Origin: Nemophila menziesii
Taxonomy: Eukaryota; Streptophyta; Magnoliopsida; Boraginales; Hydrophyllaceae
Direction of reading: 5' to 3'
Assembly (NCBI GenBank): GCA_029959085.1
Contig: JARWIR010000061.1
Span: forward strand, 3,596,001-3,660,000
DNA length: 64,000 nt
Shown here: in pieces, positions 1 through 10,789 of the stretch
Layout: each line of letters opens with the position of its first letter
Position numbering within the stretch: position 1 is the stretch's first letter
The notes under the pieces: generated by a model
Database searches by the model: none
Told to the model about the DNA's origin: nothing
What the model saw: only the letters and a program-made list of their open reading frames with translations
Made by a program: the position numbers and the translations under genes

Positions 1-54
1 ACTTCATTACTAACACATGCTTACATCACCATATTAATTAAATGATTCCAATCA

Positions 55-335
55 GAGGGAGAAGTGATAATACCGTAATAACTCAAGACTCGAGTAAGAA
101 TTATGTGGTCCAAATCTTCAACGCTTTGAGAGCAGATTTAACAAAGTGGATTAAGGTTTAAACCTCATTCAATCATTCGTTGTTTATTGGATAATGTATT
201 ATTACACACAAGACAGGAGATAAATTAACATCTTGGAATCCAGATCTTTGTGCAAATTATTTTGCTCCAAATAACATTTGTATTATCAGTACAAATCTTT
301 AGAAGCCTTTTTCGGACTGAGAACTTCTTACTAAT
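55..335 (-). pseudogene. Non-LTR retrotransposon (LINE) zf-RVT domain remnant
   Basis: Read on the minus strand, this stretch resembles the zinc-binding region (zf-RVT) found after the reverse transcriptase in plant LINEs and related pseudogenes. A KFSVRK-like start lies near 330. It is followed by a pattern with WSKII, NKQRM, a cysteine pair near ICSQSVEDLDHI and then the end of the homology. In the family, this domain follows the RT and contains the C-x2-C ... H pattern. Several in-frame stops and small frameshifts make it non-functional. It is cut off from any RT: the copia remnant on its right belongs to another class. The left end may continue outside the window. The family call is from remembered pattern only. 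Confidence 0.55.
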
Positions 336-429
336 ACTTTCATTCCAATATATTCTATCATTGTCGGGATATAAAGATAGAGATTGAAGATGAGAAGAAG
401 GTTACTAATACAGGGTGGAAGTTTTTACC

Positions 430-2470
430 CTGTATTGGTAAGCTTAGAAGATATGAAATCCTTAGCCTCATTTATAACTAGCATATTAGTTCAAAAGTAA
501 ACATATTATCTCACAATCTATCATGTTACTTTTAAAGTAAACATATGAACAAAAAGCGTTGACTATACATACATCCTTATATAAGGTGGTATTTAAATTC
601 TCGTACCATTGTTTGGGTGTATTTTTTAAACCATACAATGAATTCTTACGTTTACAAAATTTAATACCCTAACTAGATACTACAAAGACCTCAAATTCAT
701 CCATATAGATCTCTTTGTCTAGATCTCCATTTAAAAAAAATTAACATCGTTCTGATATATTAGTATTTTATGGATGATATCTAAGGAATTAATAACTCTT
801 ATTGTGACTATTTTGGTCACATGGGAATAGGTATCAAAGAAGTCTTTTCCTTTCTTTTAGGTAAAACCATGAATTACTAGTTTAGCCTTGATTTTTTCAA
901 TTGACCATTAAGGCTCAAATTTCTATTACAAAAACAGTTTCTACAATTAGGTTTACTACCCAAAAGGAAGCCAGTCAAATACTAAGTGGGTTTTAACATG
1001 ATATACTCTAGTTCACTATTAATGACTTCTTTCCACAAACTTGCATCTATCGATTGCATAGTCTCATCAAACGTCTTAGGGTGTTTCGCAATGAATAAAC
1101 ATACCACTATCTCTTCATATAGCATATATAAGGGAAAGTCCTTAGTGATGAAAGAACTGAATAAGTTTGGCCCAAAATTGGACTATACCTTTCATCTCTT
1201 ACGCCTTCTAGGTCTATTATCAAGGATAGTATTGAAAGTAAGGAAGGCGGATTATAGGAAGTATTATAATTAGAATGCATATATGTAATTAACATGTATG
1301 TTATCACAAATATGCATAATTACATAAGGAGAAGCATTAATATGATTATTTAGAGGAAAGATATTTTCAAAAAATTATGCATCTCTATATTCACGAATAG
1401 AATTATAATATGAGAACATAAATCTATATGCATCCCTGTTTTGTGCATAACCAATAAAGATTGAGTCTATTGTTTTACATCTAATGTGAAATTTCATAAA
1501 GTATGATAGGGTAAACCTTGGCCAGACACCCAACAGTCTTAAGTATTTCAGTTAGGTGTAAAACCTTTCCATAACTCATAAGCATTTTTGTCTACGCTCT
1601 TATGGGGCTATCTATTTAACACAAAACATGATGATAAGACAGCTACCCCACACATGTCATTTTGAAACCCAAAACTTATCAACATATAATTAATCATCTC
1701 TCTAAGTGATATATTCTATCCTTTAGTTATGCCATATTTTTGGTGTATATAAGGGGCACTTAGTTCACGTATAATTACATTAGTTTAAAGAACCCCTTAA
1801 GGCAGGTGGAACAATATTGTACGCACATGTCGAACCTAAGTCTCTTGATTTGTTTATCGAGTAGATTTTTAACTTCATATTTATATTTTAAAGGCATGTG
1901 TTTTGTTATATATTTAGATTTTAAGAGGTAAATTTTAGTGTACATAGTTTAGTTATCTACAAATAAAATATACTATATTTTTCCTCCATTACTAGCGGTA
2001 TAATTCAAAATTGGATTAGTATAAATTTACTAGTTCTAAAAGATTGGTCTCTTTAGTGTTCATGGGTTTATAAGGTGTTTTCCATGTTTTGCCTATATGC
2101 ATATGTGACATTTAACAAAATTATCAATTTTTCTAGCAGGTATAAGTCCTAAAGCATTTAACCTTGAAAGAGAGTTGATATTTCCATGTCCTAATATACT
2201 ATTCCACGTATTAGTAGACTCTATAATATGAGTAGAAGCATCTGCATTTTCATTAAACTCATAAACATTGTTTAAACAATAAGTCCTTTGGACATATAAC
2301 CCTTCCCAACTAAATCTTTGTTCCTAGTGTTAACTGTTTTCCCCTTAAAAAACAAGTTTGAGTCCAACTTTATGAAAAAGTAATCGTGATACAAGATTTC
2401 CACGAAGAGATGGGACATTCAAAACATCACGAAATAAGATATTTTCCAATTGTTAGTTTCAGAAAAACCC
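430..2470 (-). mobile_element. Ty1/copia pol remnant (copia-1): GAG-pre-integrase, integrase, RT
   Basis: A degenerate copia polyprotein reads on the minus strand from 2470 down to 430. In order it shows a GAG-pre-integrase motif with the ILGHGNI and CHICIGK signatures (about 2240-2080). The integrase core follows, with KNLLDKQIKRLR and a VLNR-PHKS...YELWK C-terminal motif (about 1880-1550). The RT N-terminus has PKTFDETMQSIDASLWKEV (about 1083-1020), then KIVTIRVLI and NGDLDKEIYMDE (about 830-690), then SLYGLKN-PKQWYE (about 640-590). Further frame-shifted RT sequence lies near 500-430. Many stops and frame changes are visible, RNase H is not found, and no LTRs were recognised. It is an old dead insertion, separate from the copia element at 10.4-13.3 kb. 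Confidence 0.88.
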
Positions 2471-2495
2471 TTTACATTTTGCGTCCCTTAGTGTG

Positions 2496-2543
<48 letters not shown>

Positions 2544-2690
2544 AAACCAGTAGAAGGGTGACTTCTCGCAAGGACCATTTATCGATTTTTTTATCTTTCT
2601 CAGAGGGGGTATGGGGTAAAAAAAATTAACTTTTGTACCTTTTCCAACAAGGGGATCGGGGGGTGACATTTGTCCCATCTCCATTATAAT
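2471..2690. repeat. (TA)n microsatellite and flanking T-rich spacer
   Basis: A pure TA dinucleotide run of about 43 bases occupies 2499-2541. It separates the copia-1 remnant from a T-rich spacer (2550-2690) that resembles the 6190-6250 and 32790-32830 spacers, with a shared TTTTCCAACAAGGGGATCGG-like stretch. No coding signal is seen. Confidence 0.9.
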
Positions 2691-3400
2691 ATCAGGATGA
2701 GATTTGTATCATCTTCATTTTAAGATTTATAAGAGATTTTCTTGTAAGACCCAAAATATTTTTAACCCCCCGTTTCCTGGTACTTCTACTAAGATGAGAT
2801 TTGTCCCATTGAATTTTCTAAGAGTCCGGAATTAATAGGATAATAAGCCTATCTTGATGAATTATTAATAATTGAACATAATAGTTTTCATCTATATATT
2901 TTTTAAAATATGATACATAAATGTGAGGTTTAACCCACAGTTGATAAAAAACTAAAACCTTTTTGTGAATTTTGTATTTGATGAGATTTGTTCCACAAAA
3001 AATGGGATGTAATTTGTTACATCCCATTCTATGACTGATATGTGATTTTTATTATCTCTATTTATAAAATTAAGAGGGAATTCGTCTCATCTCTATTTTA
3101 TGATTTTGATGAATATTGTCTCATCATAAATTTTAGATTGAGATGTAGTTTGTCTCATCTCTATTCTAAGACTTAGAAGAGATGTGTCGCATCTCTAATT
3201 TGAAAATTGAGATGGAATTTGTCCAATTTCTATTCTAAGAATAAGATCAGATTTGTCTCATCTTCGATTTTAAGCCTTGATGAAAATTGTCATATTTTTG
3301 TTCTAAGATTAAGATGACATTCGTACCCTCTCTAATTTACCACATCTCCATTCTAAAATAAAGATGAGATTTTTCCTTCTCCGAGGACTAGAGTATGGAG
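2690..3400. repeat. 34-bp degenerate minisatellite, block 1
   Basis: About twenty diverged tandem units of 33-36 bp. The unit reads approximately GATTGAGATGRRATTTGTC followed by TCATCTCYATTCTAAG. Its core has a dyad, GAGATGA-nnnnnn-TCATCTC, so single strands could form small hairpins. The same minisatellite recurs at six other places in the window, always at the same two positions of the composite unit. Open frames here are chance products of the repeat. From about 3014 the block shares a distinctive start (CTGATATGTGATTTTTATTATCTC-like) with the blocks at 55335 and 62050. Confidence 0.9.
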
Positions 3401-4320
3401 TTTTTTTCTGTTCATACTTAGTTTTATTTGCAAGTTCATATGTATATATTTACACACACAATAAAGAAAGTGTTATACAACTGACATCAAAGAAATATAG
3501 AATCACATATCTTGGAAAATCACATAAGAGGCAAATGTATCCGTTTTGATCATATCCAAGTAAGAGATACCAACCACACAAATTCAAAAGTGTATTGATA
3601 AGATAAAATAAAGAGTCAGTACTTGATCAACAACGAGAAATCCCACATAGCCTAAAAAAGAAATGACCACCAAGTCGAGGGTAATATGTATTTTCCGAGG
3701 TTAGGGAAGTACCAAACATACCCCGAGGACATACATGTCGAAGGAATAATGTTGCACATGCAACTTGCATGTGATGGTAGAGTCTTACTACACGTGAAGA
3801 TTCATTTACAGTAATGGCCCCACAACGCCTAAGGTGTGCACTCACCTAGCCTAAAGTTCACAGTTATGCCAGCCACATGCGTGTACACATTACATTTTAT
3901 AAAAACCCTATCTACTACCAGATTGGATACATTATATCTTTATTTTTAAAATCAATGTGGTTACTATATAGTCTACAAACCTCTGTAACTCGTCGGGTCA
4001 TAAGAATACCTGCTAGCATTATGCTAAGGCTGAGTGTCGGAGTGCTAGCACCTCCATTTGGACCTGACCTATTGTGTAGTTTAAGGAAGTTGTGTCTACG
4101 TAGTGGGTGCCTCGACAATGATAAGAAAGAGCTTTGTAATGGTGATATATAGAAAGTACTAGATCTGAACTTTGTGATATAAGAGTCGGGTGTATATTTG
4201 AGCCCAAAATATGAGAAAGAGTATTGTGATAAATGTGAAAGAAAGAGAGAATATAGCAAATAATGCCCGAAATCGGGTAAATTTTTTATCAACAATGGTA
4301 ACCTAGTGAAAGAGTTGGAT
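3400..4320. repeat. Composite-unit spacer segment, copy 1
   Basis: Single-copy-looking sequence that recurs at 55700-56610 and, shortened, at 62320-62710. All copies are in the same order after a minisatellite block. Conserved landmarks are GTGTTATACAACTGACATCA near 3470, GACCACCAAGTCGAGGGTAA near 3665 and GTGGGTGCCTCGACAATGAT near 4105. Short open frames on both strands, including one of 177 codons on the minus strand at 3915-4448, show no recognisable domain and are broken in the other copies. I therefore treat the segment as non-coding or very old coding sequence of unknown origin. Confidence 0.7.
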
Positions 4321-4683
4321 ATAAAGGGTATGGTATAGAGTGTGTGGCAATGATACCAAGATGTGGGATTAGACCCGTTATGAACTCCTAATGAAAAAAG
4401 AAAAGAAAATCCAAGGTGAGGAAGTACACGACTGCCGAAGATGTACACGATCCAATATTGAGAGATACAACCACTGTCATTACTTATATTCTAGAAATAT
4501 TTTAACAATAATATTTTTTTGAAAGTGATTACTTAATGAATAAGGATAGTTAAAATTAATTAAAAATTTGGACAAGAGGTTATAAAATTTGGATTGGGCT
4601 AGAAAAATGTTTGTTTAGTATGGTTCTTTTATTTACTTAAGTATGGGATATTCTTAATTTATTTGGGTTAAAATTTTACTTAA

Positions 4684-4693
4684 CCCTATAAAT
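4684..4693 (+). promoter_or_regulatory. TATA box of DUF724-like pseudogene, copy 1
   Basis: A CCTATAAAT motif lies about 280 bases upstream of the first recognisable exon. It is followed by a pyrimidine-rich leader (CCCCTAACCCAACTTCATTT) typical of a plant 5' UTR. The same motif and leader survive at 30789-30798 and 56931-56940, the only other places this part of the unit remains. Confidence 0.5.
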
Positions 4694-4972
4694 GACATAG
4701 TTTATTAGAATCAACCCCTAACCCAACTTCATTTAGATATAGCATCTGTCTAATATCTCTTCCAACATCTAAAGACTATTCACAAGGACAACAAGAAGCA
4801 ATTTTTATCTCAATTTCCTCTCTTAACCCACTTTGTTTGTTTTGTATTATGTTTCTCAATCAGAGAAACGTGGTAACCTCAGACCTCAGATCTCCGTGAA
4901 AATTGCACATTTATTTAATTTCTTACCTCAAATCTCCGTGACAAAAGCACTTTTTATTTCGTATCTCAAAAG

Positions 4973-5475
4973 TTAAGAGGTGGAGAGATCATCCTAAAGA
5001 GAAAAGGAGTAAAGCTAATGAATGTACCAATGAAGAGTCTGGAATATATGATAATAGGTAAAAACATAATCTCCTCATATATGCATTTTTGTGGTGGATT
5101 TATAGAGTAACCATGACTACAATTTTGTGTGTAGATACTACCTACCTTAGAGCCAATGAAATGATGGATAACAAACCACTTTTAATGGGGTTTAAAGAAA
5201 AAATGCACGAGGGTACTACTACAAGTAAGCAAGAAAGCTATGATTTGGATAATACTTTCTCCTCCTTTTTTTCTATTGTTTAATAATACTTTTTATTATA
5301 TATCTCCCAGTAAGAAAATATTTAAGTAACATGGAAGCTATGGGGATCCAGAAAGTTTGTGAAGAACATGGCACTGTGGGAAACCTGTGAAGAAACAGGT
5401 GTGTTTAGAAATATACCACAAAAGCCTCATTTCAAGTCTCTTCTAATGTACAAAGAAATTTCTCTATATATATAT
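4973..5475 (+). pseudogene. DUF724-like gene fragment, three exons, copy 1
   Basis: Three exon-like pieces can be read. Exon a (4973-5057) encodes a basic KRWRDHPKEKRSKAN stretch and ends at a GT donor. Exon b (from 5135, after a GTAG acceptor, to about 5254) encodes an ANEMMDNKPLLMGFKEKMHE-like stretch. Exon c (from 5311, after CCCAG) reads LWETCEETGVFRNIPQKPHF and then LLMYKEI. The last piece matches the signature of the plant DUF724 domain (LW...EVFK..PQ.PHF.PLL). DUF724 proteins are plant Agenet-associated proteins of poorly defined role. Exon c is cut at 5463 by a TA run, so the REG-A-G-M-TF part present in the 31.7 kb copy is lost. A stop near the exon c start also shows decay. Introns are retained, so this is a DNA-level copy. 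The family call rests mainly on exon c. Confidence 0.6.
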
Positions 5476-6240
5476 ATATATATATTATTTCTCTTATTAT
5501 ATATAATTCATGTAACAATTAGTAGGTCCATAGTAATTTTAGAGATAATTCTTACTTAAATTATGAAAAAACATCAATTTTACGTTAAATAACACATTAT
5601 AATAAATGTAAAAGTTACGAACATACCCTTCTAACTATTAAATAATAATTATACTTATTAATTACTAAGATAGTTCACCAACATTTTCTACAATCAATTA
5701 ATAGAAAATATATTAATTAACTAAAAAATAAAAATAAATATAAAATGTATTTTCACCAACGATGTTTTTAAGGAATTTTTTAAATTTTTTAAGTTTTCTA
5801 AAACAGATAGGGAAATGTTTTTCCCTGATTTTTCCTTTTCGAAAGACGGGTCATAGGTGAGGGAATTTTAATATTAGCAATTTTTATTTCTTTTCTAAGG
5901 GGATGATTATTTTTATAATTTATTTCTCTTAAGGAGACAGATTTTTCTTTTCAATGTTTTACCTTTTCAGCGGGACAGGGACAAATTTTATATATTTTTT
6001 CATGTATGAATGTAATTTTTTTTATTTTTATACTTTTTATCTTTTCCAGTCATGAAAACAAAATATCTTTTTATAATTTTTTTATTTTCTAGTCAGAAGC
6101 ATGGGACTTTATTTTTATTTTAAGATTTTTTTTTTCTTTTAAGGGATGATGGTGAAAATGGCAAGTTTTATCGTATTTTCTTTTTTGTAGGGGTTGGGTG
6201 AGAAAATTTAAATTGTTTTATCTTTTCCAACAAGGGGGTT
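5476..6240. other. T-rich spacer of the composite unit, copy 1
   Basis: AT/T-rich DNA that recurs at 32030-32820 and 59340-60235, and partly at 52930-53275. A TA microsatellite starts it (5464-5486). Recurrent landmarks are TAGTAGGTCCATA near 5522, short T tracts, and TTTCTTTTAAGGGATGATGG near 6132. No coding signal is seen. Confidence 0.7.
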
Positions 6241-6244
6241 GGGA

Positions 6245-6860
6245 GGAGGAATAAATTTATCCCATCTACATTATAAGATTGGGATGAGATTTGTGTGATC
6301 TCCATTCAAAGATTTCGATGAGATTTACTTGTCACTCCTACTGAGATGCGATTTGTCCCTTTAAAAAATTTGAGAATCCAATAATAGGAAAATAAATATT
6401 TTTGATAAATTATTAATAATTTAATATGATAATTTTCATCTATAATTATTTAAATATGATACAAAAATTTGATATTTAATATACAATAAATAAGAAATAA
6501 AAGTATCTTTGTAAATTGTGCATGTGATGAGATTTGTCCTACCAACATTGAGATAGAATTTGTCACCTCTATACTAAGTTTGAGATAAGATTTGTCTCAT
6601 CTTCAAATTTAAATTGAGATGGAATTAGTCTTACATCCATTCCAAGATTGAGATGAAATTAGTCACATATATAATTTAAAAACTATGATATGTTCAATTT
6701 TTTATTCTAATACTGAGATGAGATTTGTCACATCTTTAATCCTATGTATAAGATAAAAAATTTCTCATTTCTATTATAAGATTAAGATTAGACATGCCCC
6801 TATCTTATTGGTCTCATTTCAATTCTAAAATTGCATATAGTTTTGTTTCTTCTCAAAAGA
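6245..6860. repeat. 34-bp degenerate minisatellite, block 2
   Basis: A second block of the GAGATG-ATTTGTC-CATCTC family, about 16 diverged units, placed between the T-rich spacer and the ADA2 fragment. The counterpart blocks at 32825-33430, 53275-53945 and 60240-60640 occupy the same position in their units. They share landmarks such as TAATAATTTAATATGATA near 6412. Confidence 0.88.
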
Positions 6861-7039
6861 CTAGAGTTTGGAGTGCATGTTTGTACAATACTTAGTTTAA
6901 ATGATATATTTTAGTGTATATCTAGTCGGCAGAAAATATATAAATGAAAGAGGTCACTCTCATGTAGCAATTAAAGGAAACTTGTTAAAATGAAACTGAA
7001 CGATTTCATGTACCTGTGAAACAAAAAAATAAGGAAATA

Positions 7040-7410
7040 CCATTAAAAGTTGAAGTCTTATGTGAATTTTATGCTCTTTAATAACATATTTAAGTAACGC
7101 TAATTGTTTTTTCTTAGAATTACACTGCATAAATATATCGAAACCTTTGCATAATTCTTTTTTCTCTTGAGATAGATCCTTCTCGAATGCATTTGGATAA
7201 AGTAAATTCCTTTCTAAAATAAAATGTATTCTTTGTTTTCTCTCATCAAGACTTTTGGAGTAATTACATATTACACAGAGCTTCACTTCACGCTCTTCTT
7301 TAGAATTCGTGTCCTAAAATTCCATATAACTGAGTAACTGTTCAGCATCATTGTCATATTCAGGACCAAATTCTTGTTTTTCGCATTATATCAACTTAAC
7401 TTCATAAATG
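7040..7410 (-). pseudogene. ADA2: ADA2 transcriptional adaptor fragment, copy 1
   Basis: The minus strand encodes the central region of the ADA2 coactivator, a SAGA/GCN5 histone-acetyltransferase complex subunit in the nucleus. From 7400 downward it reads a KLS-YNAK-like piece, then EFGPEYDNDAEQLLSYMEF, a stop, NSKEERE, VKLCVICNYSKSLDERKQ, FILERNLLYPNAFEKDLSQE, FDIFMQCNSKKKQ and VIKEHKIHIRLQ. Plant ADA2 proteins carry the same order: EYDNDAEQLL, SKRLDERKRR, ERNLLYPNPFEKDLS, FMRFHSKEEH, EEHR. Near 7039 the frame runs into a GTATTT sequence that could be an old splice donor. The ZZ, SANT and C-terminal SWIRM regions are absent. At least one stop and one small frameshift are present. A decayed second copy is at 33605-33985. 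Confidence 0.88.
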
Positions 7411-7486
7411 AAGATCCTTCAGCTTTTGATGATTGTGTTTCAAAACTGTGGCTCTATTAGGTGTTATTGAATCACCCTTCGATACC

Positions 7487-8010
7487 TTATGATGTGGGAG
7501 TTTGTAAGGTATACCATTCACAGTACACTAATGCATAATAAAATTCATGAGTGCATGATTCAAAAAACGCTTCGAACTTTAATCTTTGTTTTATCCATCT
7601 ATCGCAAGTCCGCCCTGTTGATACAATAACTTGACCATTCACTAAATCTAGAGTGTCTTTTAGAAAAACAGAATAGTAAACAAAAGATTCACATACCTGA
7701 CCAAGTCTTTGATTTACATGATTAAAAAGTATCTCGAATGTATGTATTATGTTATATGCACCAAATAGTAATTTTATAGCATTAGTCTCGTGTACAAAAT
7801 TCAATTAATAGAAATAAGCAAAAGAGAATGTAATAATGTCATTACCATCCCTTAAAATTTGACATAATTCTTCAGCTTGAGCTTGAAAAAAACTTCTTAT
7901 AATTTTATCATGATTTGTTCAATTAGTAACTTCTTCACTATATTTACATTCTTCATCATTAAAAATATTTTCTAGATCACTAGAAAATGAATATAAAACA
8001 CTCTTTACTT
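7487..8010 (-). pseudogene. Unidentified plant gene fragment, copy 1
   Basis: Two adjoining minus-strand coding-like pieces. The first (about 7995-7850) reads VLYSFSSDLENIFNDEEC, EEVTN, then AEELCQILRDGND, followed by an AATTGA break. The second is an open frame of 105 codons (7804-7487) with NFVHETNAIKLLFGAYNII, VNQRLGQVCESFVYYSVFLK, DTLDLVNGQ, TGRTCDRWIKQRLKFEAFFE and SCTHEFYYALV. Codon-level similarity to the 34.0-34.6 kb copy persists despite an indel there, so it probably derives from a real protein. I do not recognise the family. It lies just upstream of the ADA2 fragment on the same strand, but nothing shows they belonged to one gene. Confidence 0.5.
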
Positions 8011-9440
8011 CAGTATAACAATACTCACAATTCGCTTAATCGAAAACCGTGCGCTCGACCCTCAGAGAATAATTAAGTGGGCCTGTTGTAGTAGTGAATA
8101 AAGAGATCTCTAAATAGTATTTTCTTCTTGATATAAAAGAAAGCTCGGCTCTCTTGGGGTGGAGGTGAAATAGACCTTATTATCAAAACTACTTATTAAA
8201 ACATCTAATTAGTACTATATATTTATTAATCTTGTTAATGGCATCACAACTAATCATATTTAATAAAACATAACATCCCTCGAACGGGCTATTAAAAACT
8301 AATGAGAGATTTTCGCATTTATATGTCATTACGGTTATTAAAATATCTCAACTAATCACATCTTTTGATTGACAATATAGTATATATAAAAATCTAGTTA
8401 ATTATCAATATTGATCGTAAATTCCTATTTTGAAAAACCATTTTATTGAGACTAGAATGTTTACGTACATGCTAAAATTTAAGACCATTCATAAAGATGC
8501 TTGTAGAGATGGTTTTTCTTTACAACTTAGTTCAACTACATGCTCTGGAATAGTATTGTCTACACAACCTTTTGAAAAATTAAATTAATAAAAAGAGTAA
8601 GGACATATAGTGTAATTAACTTAAAGTAGTTGTTAAATCTTCTGAATTGGTAAAATCCCATAACTAACTCATCATATTTCTTTTCATATGAATTCTAATA
8701 TAGTACATACTCTATTGAATTTGATGATATGTATATTGTTAACTTTCTGGTTTGAATCCTTATTTGATACACTCGGAACTGATATGTATTATGCAACGGA
8801 GAATGAGAATTGTATGGTTATTAATATTTAGATCTCACAAATATATCTTATTTAAATAGCTTTACATTATATAACACATTCTTAAAACTTTGGTTTATGA
8901 ATAGAAGATTATAGCCTCTATGATATTAAAATATGTTATTATTTTATATATAACTATTTTTGGCATTTAAGGAAATAATAATTAAACTATAATGATCAGA
9001 TACTAAAATTGGATGTTACATGTATATAAGTAAACATATACAGTTAATACTTTTTACAATACTTATATATAAGAATAATGAAAGTTGTTGATCATGTAGA
9101 CCTATTCCATATTCCTTTATTACAAAGTCATTTTGTACTTTTCTTTAAAAAAATTCACATAGTTAATATACTAATAAAGTGATTAAAAGAGAGAAAAATA
9201 TTGAAACATTCAAATTTATACTCAATCCATACTTTTGTATATTATAAGGCTATTTTCTTTGTTTTCTTTAATAAGATCATGACCATTATTTAAATAATAG
9301 AATATTTGCACTGTAGTATAAGTAAAACAAACGTTTTCACAAAAAAAACATAGAATCTAAATCAATTATTGATACAGATTCTTAAAATAAATTACTAATC
9401 ACTTAATTCCTACACCAGAAAATGTATTCATAAGAATTAT
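8011..9440. other. AT-rich spacer of the composite unit, copy 1
   Basis: Non-coding stretch matching 34600-35955 at lower identity, with partial matches at 54210-55045 and 60930-61765. A moderately GC-rich landmark at 8040-8170 (ACCGTGCGCTCGACCCTC, then AAGCTCGGCTCTCTTGGGGT) is shared only with the 34.6 kb copy. I see no gene or RNA gene here. Confidence 0.65.
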
Positions 9441-9515
9441 ACTTACCTCAGTTGCGATATTATCATCTTTTCTCTCTAAGTTCTCTTTATCCTCCTTGGT
9501 CTTCTGAAAATGGGT
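9441..9515 (-). pseudogene. Small conserved exon with GT donor, copy 1
   Basis: On the minus strand a short coding-like block reads HFQKTKEDKENLERKDDNIA-TE and then runs into GTAAGT, a good splice donor. The same block occurs at about 35955-36030, 55045-55118, 61765-61838 and 62728-62805. It reads as acidic/basic, for example MEDKENSERRDGNIAT in the last copy. It is too short to assign to a family. It could be an exon of the unidentified gene at 7487-8010 or of another gene. Confidence 0.45.
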
Positions 9516-9756
9516 CAGCATAAAAATAAGCAAAGTCACTAAGATTTTTTCTTATAGTCTTTTTTTTGGTTGTCTAATGATAATAAAATTAACGATGACT
9601 GATGCCTTTTATTGTAGAAATAATTGTATGGGTTTTTGTTGGTTGGGAGACGGTAAACCAAAAGGCTTAGCCTTTAAAAAACAATAGTATTGATCATATA
9701 TACAATAGATAGAGTCATATTTGTAGAAAAATACAATTTGGTTTCTAAGTAAACAT
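9516..9756. other. Conserved flank of the small exon
   Basis: Sequence 5' of the small exon on the minus strand, conserved at 36035-36260, 55120-55330, 61840-62045 and 62806-63000. Minus-strand reading gives AKPFGLPSPNQQKP-like residues followed in some copies by an open frame, so it may include another exon or a leader. Landmarks are GGTTTTTGTTGGTTGGGAGA (9635) and ATATATACAATAGATAGAGT (9697). Confidence 0.5.
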
Positions 9757-10068
9757 TAGAGTAAATTCTAATTTTAGGTCAAACATTCTAAATTACCATT
9801 TTTAGACCAAACATATTCAAAAGTACCATGTAGGTTATTTAACTAACTCGTGATATATTTCGTAGATTTTAAAATTAATTTAGGCATTTCAAAGATTTGT
9901 AACTCTATTTGAAATATCCAATTTGTTTTTAAAATCTATGAAATTCTCACGGATTTAGTGAATTGGCCAAAAAATGGTACTTTGAATGAGATTGGCCTAA
10001 AAAGATACTATTGAATATGTTTGGCCTAAAATGATACTTTTAAAGTTTGGTTTGAAAATGAATTTTCC
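9757..10068. mobile_element. Foldback MITE, copy 1
   Basis: About 310 bp whose two halves are imperfect inverted repeats. The left arm has TTTTAGGTCAAAC, TTTTTAGACCAAACATATTC and AAAAGTACC. The right arm mirrors these as GGTACTTTGAAT, AATATGTTTGGCCTAAAATG and TTTGGTTTGAAAATG. The centre around 9880-9930 also pairs (TAGGCATTTCAAAGATTTG against CTATTTGAAATATCC). There is no coding capacity. Seven members occur in the window. A target-site duplication could not be fixed by eye. The family resembles long-TIR MITEs of DNA transposons, but the superfamily is not established. Confidence 0.8.
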
Positions 10069-10789
10069 TCTTAACCTTCATAAGGTTTTTTTCATGAACA
10101 TTATATGTGCAATGTAAATCCATGGAATAAGTTTTAATATCCATAAAAATAGTTTATAATATTTTATCATAAAATAATATATATTTATGTACAAGAATAT
10201 TTAGAAAAATAGACACCAAAAACTAAATATGAAGAAAAAAATAATAAATTATCGATACCATCTTAATTTTTTTTTTAAACAAGTAACTATATGTAAAAAA
10301 GATATAACTATTAGATACTATAATCCTCCTTTTTATATTATTAGTAAATCTTAAAGATATATATTAGTGATAGAATAAAGAAAAAAATGTTCTTTTGATC
10401 AACAATTTCACTAATAGTATAGAAAATTATTTTAATATGTTTGGATATTTGGTGAAACCTTGGCTCCTTAACTTGAGTAATAGCTCAATTTCTATCAAAA
10501 AAATCAAATAATTGAAAACTCAATGGATGGAATCAGGTTATACTCCCTCACAAGATTTTTTATCCGATCAATTTCCTTTGCTGCATTACATATCTCAATG
10601 TATTCTAATTACGTGGTGCAAAAGATATATATTGCTTGTTTGGAACTCTTCCAACTAACAATTACATAAATACCGGTAAAATACCTAGATGATGACTTTC
10701 CATCATCTTTTCCATAATAAAAATAAGAATAAGTATACCCTTATATACAAAGATATACCCTTCGATAAATTTACATGCAAATCCCATTC

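Noticed and set aside
2499..2541. TA run considered as an origin or regulatory element
   Set aside because: Such microsatellites also occur at 5464 and 51841 and are common in AT-rich plant DNA.
2818..3027. Open frames inside minisatellite blocks, also at 3364-3549 and 53636-54016
   Set aside because: These follow the 34-bp repeat and shift with it; they are low-complexity chance frames.
3915..4448. 177-codon open frame on the minus strand, the longest in the window
   Set aside because: It lies in the spacer segment of the composite unit, is not open in the copy at 55.7-56.6 kb, and shows no domain.
8040..8170. GC-richer patch conserved between two units, checked as a possible tRNA or small RNA gene
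   Set aside because: I could not find a cloverleaf or internal promoter boxes in it.
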